DNA from: Parvularia atlantis
Taxonomy: Eukaryota; Opisthokonta; Rotosphaerida
Reading direction: 5' to 3'
Assembly: GCA_943704415.1 (NCBI GenBank)
Contig: CALSCO010002252.1
Location: forward strand, 1-16,805
Length of the DNA stretch: 16,805 nt
Position numbers and translations under genes: made by a program. Each line of letters opens with the position of its first letter. The stretch's first letter is position 1. Below are positions 1 through 7,629 of this stretch, in pieces. The notes beneath the pieces were generated by a model that searched no databases, was not told where the DNA came from, and was given only the letters and a program-made list of their open reading frames with translations.

Positions 1-27
1 GCTGACGCTGGGCGCTGCGCACCACAG

Positions 28-279
28 GGCACGTCGCTCACGGCCAACATTGTCGGCTTTGTGCCGTCGGGCAACGGCTACATTTACGTGATCGACGCGG
101 TTCTGGCGGACACGACGTTGAGTGCACCGTCCGACCTGAGCACTGGCGCGATCGCAGGCATCGTCATCGGCTCAGTCGTCGTTGCCGGTCTCCTCATCGC
201 TGGCGTCGTCTACGTCGTGCGCAAGCACCGCAACGACGAGGGCATGAGCGAGCCCCTGATCGTGCGTGTGAGGGTCTAG
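28..279 (+). CDS. Fasciclin (FAS1) domain type I membrane protein, C-terminal exon (partial)
   Basis: Only the last exon is in the window. An intron acceptor (CGCACCACAG) ends at 27, and the frame is open from 28 to the TAG at 277-279. The first ~28 residues end with GNGYIYVIDAVL, which matches the conserved last strand of FAS1 domains (typically NGxVHVIDxVL). After a short Ser/Thr-containing stalk comes a ~25-residue hydrophobic segment (GAIAGIVIGSVVVAGLLIAG onward), then RKHR and a short tail. This is the layout of a type I single-pass membrane protein with an extracellular adhesion-type FAS1 domain. The last codons (GTGCGTGTGAG from 268) look like an intron donor, so the true C-terminus could differ by splicing. 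FAS1 proteins are generally cell-surface or matrix adhesion proteins; ligand and function here are unknown. Confidence 0.7.
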   Translation, partial: GTSLTANIVGFVPSGNGYIYVIDAVLADTTLSAPSDLSTGAIAGIVIGSVVVAGLLIAGVVYVVRKHRNDEGMSEPLIVRVRV

Positions 280-358
280 ACTGTGTGCGCGCAAACGAGA
301 GGCGGTAGTTCAGTGCTGGCGCGGCCACACAAAGCATGTGAGCTGCGTCTCATCGCCA
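280..358. other. Convergent intergenic spacer between the fasciclin and PDXDC1-BPNT genes
   Basis: These 79 bp separate two stop codons facing each other. No AATAAA polyadenylation signal is visible on either strand. Nothing else is recognised. Confidence 0.5.
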
Positions 359-3300
359 TCACAGCGCGTCGCGATCGCCCTCACCCTCGCTGGCGGAGGC
401 CTTGGCGGTCAGGCCGTGCAGCACCGCGTTGATCGCCAGCTGGCAGCGGCCGTGGAGCACCGCGTTCGTGGCGAGGATGCCCGCGTTGCCATGCAAGGCG
501 TGGCCCTTGGCAAAGTTGAGCGCGCATCCGTGGGCGTCAGTCACGCGTCCGCCGGCCTCGTGCACGAGCAGCCATCCCGTTGCATGATCCCAGATGTTCT
601 CGACGTACGTGGCCGACGCAGGCAGACGCATGTACACCGTCGCCTCGCCGCGTGCGACGAGCCCGTACTTGCACTGGCTGTCGAGGCGCAGCGACGGGCG
701 GACGATACCGACCTGTAGGCCGTGTCAGGAGGTGGCGCTCTACGCAGGCGGACGAGAACGTGCCTGCTCAGCGATCTGCACAATGTCGTCGTGCGCAGAG
801 TGCGCCGCTTCGACCGACTCGCACAGCACGGCGTTGGCCGGGTCGCTCACGGCCGCCACAAAGACGCGCCGGAACGAGGCGTCTCCCTCGGTGGCGTGCA
901 GCGGGCGCTGCGTGCGGTGCGGTTGTGAGCACATTGCGGGGGTCCAGTTTCGCACGTCGTTCGCACCTCCCACGTGCCGTGGCCCTTGACGGCGAGGAAG
1001 AGCACGCCGCGTTCGCCGTCCTGCACGGCCGGGTGAACCGGCAGGTTGGGGCAGCCCATGACGGCGAGCACCGGCTGCGTCTTGTCGAGCAGCGCAAGGC
1101 ACACGGCATACTGTCCGCCGCGCAAAAAACCTGCCCAGGCCGCGACGGTCAGGCGGCTCGGTGCGCGCTCGTCTCGCACGCACCTTTTGTGCCGTCGATC
1201 GGGTCGAGCGTCCAGGCGCGGTCGGGCGTGATGTCGACGTCGCCGCCGGCTGCGCCGTGATCGATGGCGCTCAGCACGTCGGCGTCCGTCAGGGCCGTCT
1301 CGAGTGCGTCGCTGGCCAGCTGAGCCACCTGCAGGAAGCAGAGGGCGCACTCAGCGGCTGCCATGGGCCAGTAGCGCAAGGGCGTACCCTGGCGAGCAGG
1401 GCGCCGTTTGCGGGCTCGCGCAATGACGCCGCGCTCTCCTCGGCGATGATGCGGTCGGCCGGGAACGCGCGGCGCAGCACTGTAAGCACGACGGCTTGCG
1501 CAGCGTAGTCGGCGACTGCGAGCGCAGTCTGCACTCAGCACTACGTTGCCAGACGGCGGCAGTGCGCGCGCACGCACCGGTCACCGGCGAGCGGTCGTCC
1601 TTGCTGAGCGTGCCCGCGGTAGCGAGGTTGGCGGACACGGTCTCGCACACTCGCGTGGCGCGCGCGACGGCCTCGAGCGCCGCGGCACGCTCGCTCTTGT
1701 AGTCGTCGGCGAGCAGCACCGTGGGCGACTGCGGCAGGGAAGGCTGCACGACGTCAGGGCTGCGCGCACCGCATTAGGCAGGGATGTACATTGCATCGCG
1801 GCGACGCACGTCGCGGGCGCGGCCGCGAACGACGCGCTCGACTTGACGGGCGAAGCCGAGGGGCTGCCGGTGGATCGGATGACCTCCTGCGACAGACCGA
1901 GCTTGCCTGCCCGCACAGGTGAGCGGCTGATACGCCTGGCGTGCGCACACCACCCTCTTTGAGCGAAAAGTAGCGGCCGCCAGCCTTCTTCTTGTTGAGC
2001 GGCTCGGGCGCGAACATGTTGTAAAGCGAGCCGACGATCGGGATCTGGCGGATGATCTCCTGCGGGTCGTCGTGACGGGCGCGCGTCAGACCAGCGCAGA
2101 ACCATCGCAGCACGTAGTACATCTTCAAGCTCCAGCTCCATCTGCTGTGAGATGGACGACTGCGCCGACTCAATGTTGGAGCGGACGAGCGCAGCGAGAT
2201 CGTCCATGAACTACGCAGGCCGTCAGGTGCACGGCGTCGTCATCGCGCGCGCACCTTGCTCGTCTTCTCGCACGTGCCCGCGACGGCGACGATGACGTCG
2301 ACGAGCGCATGCACGTCGTCCTCCGAGAGCTTCGAACCGCTCATGTGCACGCAGACGCAGTTGACGCTGTCGTTCTTGACGTGGCTGAGTGAGAAGAGCT
2401 TCGAGTCCTCCTGCCGCAGTTGCTCGACCTGCACATCGACCATCAGCGTCTTGGTGTGGCCATGGACCCAGCCGAGCGCGCGCACGATCTTGGCGTTCAG
2501 GTCATCCAGGTCCTCAAGCGCCTGGCGCGACAATGACGTGTCGTCGACGTAGGTGGGCACGTACCTGCACAGGGTTGTGAATCCCGATGGCGCACACCAA
2601 CGGGCGCGGCGTACCGAATCGCGCCAAGGCCGAAAAAGTTCTCGACGGCCACGACGCGCAGCTTGCGTTCGCCGCACACGGCCTCGAACGTCTGCGTGCG
2701 TGCGCAGCAGATCAGTTGTCGGGTTCGCCACGCTGGCCACCGAATCACGTCACCTGCTGCAGGCGCCACACGGCCTCCACAGCTTCGGCGATCGCGCACA
2801 CGTCCGCGGACAGCTCTGTGCGCGGAGCGTGCAGGTCAGGGCACGTGCAGCGGTCGCGCTGCGGCCGCGCACGCTGGAGCAGCTCGCCCGAGCGCGCCTC
2901 GGCTGGCAGGTGGAACGGGCGGACGCGCATGTGAGAGACGCGGCCGACCTGAACCACGTCGACGACGCGCTGGTACGCTGGGCTGAGCGCGTCGACAATC
3001 TGCAGCGGCAGTCAACACAAGCACGCATTTGCATCGAAGCGCCCGCATTGCGCACCGCGTGCGTCGCAGCGTTAAGAAGCGCTACGTGGTCGCCGTAGAC
3101 GCCGTCCAGCGCGGCAACACCAGGCGCAACGTCGACCGGCGGGTTAAAGTGCCACAGGAGGTACTGCGCCTCGAACGCGCGTGGCAGCATGTGCAGCGCG
3201 CGGCAGCCAGCGACGGCCTTGCCAAGCTTGGAGGTCTGTGTGCCCGCCCGCGACGGTCAGCACAAAGCCTGACCCCAGACCGCACGCACGTGCTCGAGCG

Positions 3301-4986
3301 CGGCGCTGATCTCGCCGCCGATGCCATTCTGGCCGAGGCTCTGCAGCGTGAGCCAGAGCGGCAAGACTAGCAACAGATCGGCCGCGCCGGCTGTGCTGGC
3401 TGCCGGCACAACAACGCCGCCACTGGGCAGCGTGGGCGACGAGCCGTTGGGCGAGGCGCTGAGCGTGCGGAAGAAGTTCTGCACAGAGAGTCAGAGCCGT
3501 GCGCGTGCGCCACGCCGAGGCACCGCCGCACCACCCAGGGCGCCGCGGGGATGTGCAGCCACGGGGCCGGGTTGAGCGCGACCGAGTCGGCCATGACCGC
3601 GGCGGTGAGCGGGCCCGAGGGCATGCGTGTGAGCGCGAGCACGCCCAAGCCCGCGCCCTGCAGGTGCATCCACACGCGGTTCTTCTCGCACAGGACGCGC
3701 AGCGCGAGTAGGTCGTCGATCTCGCCGGTGATCTCGGTCTCTACGAGCGCACGCACGCTGCTCGTAAGACGCGGCGCAAACGGGCCCGCTCGCGCACCGG
3801 CGCGCGTGATCAGCAGCGTCGGCAGGCGGCCCTGCTCCACGTCCTCATGCAGCATCTTCTCAAGTTGCGCGACGTCCATCTTGGTGCTCTTGATTTGCGA
3901 CGGCACTGCGCAGCACCGTCAGGCGCGACAGCGTCCGCAAGGCCCAGTGCGGCGCACCGCTGCGGATCAGGCGCGGCGGCAGGAGCAGCAGCGTCGCAAG
4001 CGTCGCCACGAGCGTGGGCGGTGTGCTATCGGCGACGTAGATGACCGGCGGGCGCGAGTACAGCGCCTGGCGCGTCGTGTGGGTGCTGCAGCGCGGCGCA
4101 CACGGCCCGCGCTCGCACCTGGAAGCCGTCGGCCGCGAAGCCCTCGTACTTCCACGCGATCGCGGCGCGTCCGACTGCGCGTACGCGTGAGCACAACGAC
4201 GCGCGGTCGCCGCCCCGCAGCCGCACCGCCGGCCATCGCCTCGGCCTCAGACGCGGCAAACACGACCGACTTGGCGGCCCACAGCCTGCCGCGCGGCGCC
4301 CGATCAGCCACACGTACGTACGCCCGTGCTCGTCGCCGTCGCGCCGATACGCACGCAAACAGCCCCGCCAGCCACGCCGCCGTCGACGCGATCACGTGCC
4401 GCTGGAGGGCGTCTGCGACGGGCGCGGGCGTCTGCGACGTGCGCCCCGCCGTGAGCCGCCTTTGCGTGCGCGTGCGGATTGCGGGAGTGAACGATGCCTG
4501 CGCAGGGTCGGCCAGGAAGAGCGCGAGCATGCGTCCGGCCGCGTCTGCGGCGGCGGCGGGGGCGACGGCGGACGTGGCGATGGGTCTGCGGATGCGGCGC
4601 GATCAGCAGCAGCAGCAGCAGCAGCAGCAGCACCCCATCGGCCTCGCAGCGGGCGCCGTACCGCACGCCGGAGCCGGCCAGGAGGCTCGCGAGGCGCGTC
4701 AGCAGCGTGTTGAGCTCGACCGGCGTCTTGTCGAGCGGCAGCGGCGTGCTCGGCGGCGGCGTTTTCAGCGCAGACGCGAGCGCGGCGCCGCGGCCGGCCA
4801 CGTCGTTCAGCAGCTGCACGATCGCCTGCTGCAGCGGCTGTGGGGCGGCCGTGTGCGCGGGACAGGCGTGGCGTGGTGTGGCGTGGCGACGAGAGGGAGG
4901 GCGGGCCGTCAGCAGCGCGCAGAGCGCATCGCTCACCGCAGCACCTCCATCTAGCGCACGATCCGCACGTCAAAGAGCACCGTCAT
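359..4986 (-). CDS. Predicted fusion: PDXDC1-like PLP-fold decarboxylase homologue + 3'(2'),5'-bisphosphate nucleotidase
   Basis: Exons, 5' to 3': 4986-4969 (tentative), 4837-4667, 4431-4355, 4285-4227, 4174-4119, 4066-3958, 3905-3798, 3740-3532, 3478-3290, 3235-3056, 2999-2873, 2815-2754, 2691-2615, 2564-2255, 2210-2121, 2059-1949, 1886-1810, 1759-1578, 1515-1388, 1328-1184, 1130-967, 907-764, 712-359. The joined frame has 1,049 codons. Residues ~1-651 match PDXDC1 along its length: YEGFAADGF, MDVAQLEKM, LPLWLTLQSLG and RQIPIVGS all align with human counterparts. The PLP lysine site reads NPAPW (256-260) and the HVDA motif reads HLQG, so this half may be catalytically dead. Residues ~695-1048 are a complete HAL2/SAL1-type nucleotidase (PAP to AMP): SPVTVADY, EE at 763-764, DPIDGT at 822-827, DSQCKYG, WDHATG at 972. 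A linker of ~45 residues joins them. Exons 1-3 are the least certain. Two separate genes is the alternative. Confidence 0.72.
713..763 (-). other. GC-AG intron in the nucleotidase domain
   Basis: The donor reads GAGCAG|GCACGT and the acceptor CCTACAG|GTC. Removing these 51 bp joins the HSAHDD segment to VGIVRPSLRLDSQCKYG in frame, as expected for SAL1/HAL2 nucleotidases. The nearest GT donor (GTGCAG, about 17 nt upstream) would delete a helix segment the family conserves, so a GC donor is the simplest reading. Confidence 0.8.
1760..1809 (-). other. Intron joining PDXDC1-like and nucleotidase parts
   Basis: The donor is GAC|GTGCGTCG, the acceptor GTGCGCGCAG|CC, and a CTAAT branch-point-like motif lies about 15 nt before the acceptor. 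The 50-bp segment is noticeably more AT-rich than the flanking exons, as expected of an intron here. Removing it (phase 2) joins the frame of the exon at 1886-1810 to the nucleotidase exon at 1759-1578 without a stop. The intron contains the only candidate terminator (TAA, 1774-1776, in another frame) and the only nearby ATG (1796). Confidence 0.65.
4604..4630. repeat. (CAG)9 trinucleotide repeat
   Basis: Nine perfect CAG units on the + strand, CTG on the coding strand of the PDXDC1-BPNT gene. They lie inside the inferred 235-bp intron 4432-4666, about four times the length of its neighbours. If that intron model is wrong, the repeat could encode a run of nine leucines in one frame. Confidence 0.85.
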
Positions 4987-5089
4987 CCAGGCATGTCCGC
5001 GGTCCGTCGTTATGTAGTGGTCCAGTATGTCTACTTATGTCAATTGTGAGGTGTGCGTCCGTTCACACCCTGCACTGCCGCTCTCACTG
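4987..5089. promoter_or_regulatory. Short spacer between two head-to-tail minus-strand genes
   Basis: These 103 bp lie between the stop of the Rab11-FIP-like gene (5090) and the proposed start of the PDXDC1-BPNT gene. The part at 5000-5045 is more AT-rich than its surroundings. It must hold the 3' end of one transcript and the promoter of the next, unless the two are co-transcribed. No TATA box or poly(A) signal is evident. Confidence 0.35.
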
Positions 5090-7447
5090 TCACTCGCGCC
5101 GCAGCAGGAACATCAGGTCCTCGCGCAGCATGATCTGTGCGAGCAGGCGGTCCATGTAGTTGCGCACGCTCCGGTTCTCGTCCGCGAGCGCTGACGCACA
5201 CCGCGCGGGTCAGGCCAGCGAGAGAGCCTGAGGGCGAGCGCGGTGCACACACCCAGCACGCGCCGCTGCAGCTCGGCCGTGCTCGCCTGGCCGATGTCGG
5301 TTGCGAGCGCCTCGCGCTCGGTCATAAGCTGCGAGGGCGACGTTAGCAGTGCGTCCTGCGGCGCCGCGTGAGCAAACGCGCTGATAGACGCCCGCCGAGT
5401 CGCGAGCGCGCACCGATTGCAGCTGCTGCTCCGAGAGCACGGCCAGGTAGTGCTCGTTGTGCTTGCGCAGGTCGTTGTTCTCGGCGCGCAGGTCGGTCAG
5501 CTGCTGCGTCATGCCGTTGATCACCGTGTGCAGCTGCTCCGCCGTCTGGCTGCCCGCGCCGCCGCCGCTGCCGCCGCCCGTCCCGCCCGCCTTCTTGCCC
5601 AGTGCCGGCGACCGGTGCAACGCCTCCAGCTCGCGCCGTGCCGCCTGGGCCTCCTGCTGGGCCTGCTCGAGCTCACGCGTGAGCTGCAGGACCGTCGCCG
5701 CGTGCAGCTGCTGGTGGTCGCTCTCCTGCAGCACGGCCAGCTGGCGCGCGAGTTCGCCGCGCTCGGCCTTGAGCTCGTCTGCACGTTGGCGGCGCACGCT
5801 TGAGCCGCGCAGCAGCTGCACTGGCCACCGCCGGCAGCGTACCCTGTAGCGACAGCAGCGCATAGTCGAGCTTGTGGATTCGCGAGCGTTGTGTCTCTTC
5901 CCGGTCCTTGTGGTGCAGCACGGCCGTCTCAAGCTGCGCCACCTGAGCAGTGGTGTTGTGTGCGGTCAACGCGTGTGGCCAAACACAGCGCACCGACGCA
6001 CCCGCGCGCGCAGCTGCTCAACCTCGCCCTGGCGCTCGCTGTCCTGCTCACGCAGCTGGCGCTTGAGCTTGGCGACCTCTTCCTGGCGCACGTTGAGCTG
6101 GTGCTGCACGCTGTCAAAGTTATTGTTGGCCTCAAAGAGCGACTCCTGCGCCTCGAAGCAGCGCTTCTTCAGCCGAATATTCTCCTGCTGCAGGCCAAAT
6201 ATGTCCTCGTCCATCTGCGCGAGCTTCTGCTCCAGCTGCAGCGGCCGATGTCAGCGTGCGAGGAGCGGCCAAGCGGGCGGCACCTTTTGCGACTTGCGCG
6301 TCACCTCGTCCAGCTGGCTCCTCAACAAGCGCTTCTCGCGCTCGACGAGGCTGATGCGGCCGGTGATCGCCTCGATCAGCTGCAGGCACACGCCAGTCAG
6401 CCCCAGGCGTCGTCCAGCATCGGCCCACCCGCGCGCCTGGTCGTCAAGCTCGCGCCCGCTCGTGAGCTGCCGCAGCAGCTTGTCGTCACCCTCGTCGCCG
6501 TCGTCGTCGTCGCCGTCGCGGCCGTCGCCTGCCGCGCCAGCGCTCTCGCCGCGCGCCGGAACGCCCACCAGCAGCCCGTCGGCGCTCACATCGCCGTCGT
6601 CGGTCACCCGTCGCCGCGCGCCAGCGCTGCCGCCCTTGTCCGACCCGGGCGTGCGCGTGAGCGGGCCCGACCCGGACGACGACGACGTCGGCGACTCTGC
6701 CGGGCGCGGCATGAGCACGCGCGATGCAAGACAGCGCGGGGCAACTCGGCGCGCACCGGCGACGGCGGTCATGGCGAACTTGGCCTCCTCAAGCATGCGG
6801 CTCATCGCGTCGCTGATCACGTTGAGCGAGTCGACGCCCTCTGCGCTGCCGCTGCGCGCAATCGGCGGCTGTCGGGGCGCCATCGGTCAGCCCACCACGG
6901 CCGCGCTGCGAGGCACGACGTCGGCGCACCGATCGCGTCCACGCAGCGGCGCTGGTCGATCCGGCGCGCGCACGTGGCGGGCCGCTGGCGACGCGCGCGC
7001 GCACGTCCGAGTGCGTCCGCGTGCGGATCTCGCCGCCCTGCGCGCCGCGTCAGGACCAGCCGCCGGGGCCGCGCGAATAGCGACGCACCACCTCAACGTT
7101 GCGCGCGAGGCGGCGCATGTTGGCGCCCCGGCGCAGCGAGGCCGAGCAGCCAGCCATCTGCTCATGCGACAGCAGCGCCATCGCGGCGACGAACGCGGCG
7201 CGGCTGACGTGCGGCGCAGTACCGTCGCGGTCGAGCTCTGCGAAGAAGCGGCGCAGGTCGTCGTCGCTGGCCGCGCCGAGCTCGAGGCGCACGTGCGCGC
7301 GCTGGATGTCGTCGAAGTCTGCGCCGTTCGTGAGGCGCCCCCCCCCGCGCGCGGCCGGGTCAGCGCACCAACGTAGCCCGCGCCGTCCACGTCGACCTCG
7401 TCAAATAGCGCCTGCGCCTCGCTCTCGCGGTCCACGGGCGACAGCAT
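5090..7447 (-). CDS. Class II Rab11-FIP-like protein (EF-hands, coiled coil, FIP-RBD)
   Basis: Ten exons: 7447-7369, 7318-7089, 7037-6930, 6868-6757, 6696-6284, 6235-6002, 5942-5843, 5778-5414, 5355-5253, 5190-5090, giving 614 residues. EF-hand 1 has a full 12-residue loop at 19-30 (DVDGAGYVDFDD). EF-hand 2 is degenerate (DRDG at 56-59). A Ser/Gly and acidic low-complexity linker (~175-260) precedes a heptad-rich coiled coil (~285-580). The last ~30 residues contain NYMDRLLAQIM, which closely resembles the Rab11-binding helix of FIP proteins (YIDxLLvxIME). EF-hands plus coiled coil plus C-terminal FIP-RBD is the architecture of FIP3/FIP4/Nuf, adaptors linking Rab11 and Arf on recycling endosomes to motors and cytokinesis; the usual size is 600-750 residues. 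It would act as a parallel dimer on membranes. The start is the first in-frame ATG. A generic EF-hand coiled-coil protein is the alternative if the RBD match fails. Confidence 0.75.
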
Positions 7448-7483
7448 TGCCGTGGTACCGGTAGGGGCCCGAAGTGAGTGCCA

Positions 7484-7497
7484 ACTTGGCGCCAAGT
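7484..7497. promoter_or_regulatory. 14-bp perfect palindrome ACTTGGCGCCAAGT
   Basis: The sequence is identical on both strands. Its core TTGGCGCCAA resembles E2F/DP-type sites (TTSGCGC), which are often palindromic and typical of cell-cycle promoters. It sits about 37 bp upstream of one ATG and 132 bp from the other. Binding is inferred only. Confidence 0.4.
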
Positions 7498-7594
7498 GTG
7501 AAGCGCCGGGCGAAAGATGACACGCGTCCACACCCGTCGCCGCACTAGGTCACGGCACAAGCAGTTGCGGAGGCCGTCACACGTGCGTGCGCTC

Positions 7595-7615
7595 ATGTTT
7601 TGCACTTTGCGCTGA
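7595..7615 (+). other. Short upstream ORF (MFCTLR)
   Basis: An ATG at 7595 opens a six-codon reading frame ending at TGA 7613-7615, 14 nt before the main ATG at 7630. If the transcript starts upstream of it, this uORF could reduce translation of the WL-repeat gene. The transcription start is unknown. Confidence 0.3.
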
Positions 7616-7629
7616 TTGCGAGACGGGCG

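Larger units (their letters stand above)
7448..7629. promoter_or_regulatory. Candidate bidirectional promoter
   Basis: This 182-bp spacer separates the divergent start codons of the Rab11-FIP-like gene (-) and the WL-repeat gene (+). It must carry both promoters. It contains a perfect 14-bp palindrome (7484-7497) and a short upstream ORF on the + side (7595-7615). No TATA box is seen. Confidence 0.55.

Noticed and set aside
580-1260. 226-codon plus-strand open frame
   Set aside because: It is Arg-rich and antisense to nucleotidase exons carrying clear catalytic motifs; a by-product of high GC content.
1747-1749. Start codon of the nucleotidase at 1749
   Set aside because: The codon is GTG, not ATG, and the frame remains open upstream only to a TAA at 1774. 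A spliced upstream exon explains it better.
1774-1776. TAA as the stop of a separate PDXDC1 gene
   Set aside because: Reaching it needs a phase-1 donor and a frame with poorer GC3, and it falls within an AT-rich segment that has donor, branch point and acceptor. Kept only as an alternative isoform.
3551-4954. 467-codon plus-strand open frame
   Set aside because: It is a low-complexity Arg/Ala product antisense to eight conserved PDXDC1-like exons.
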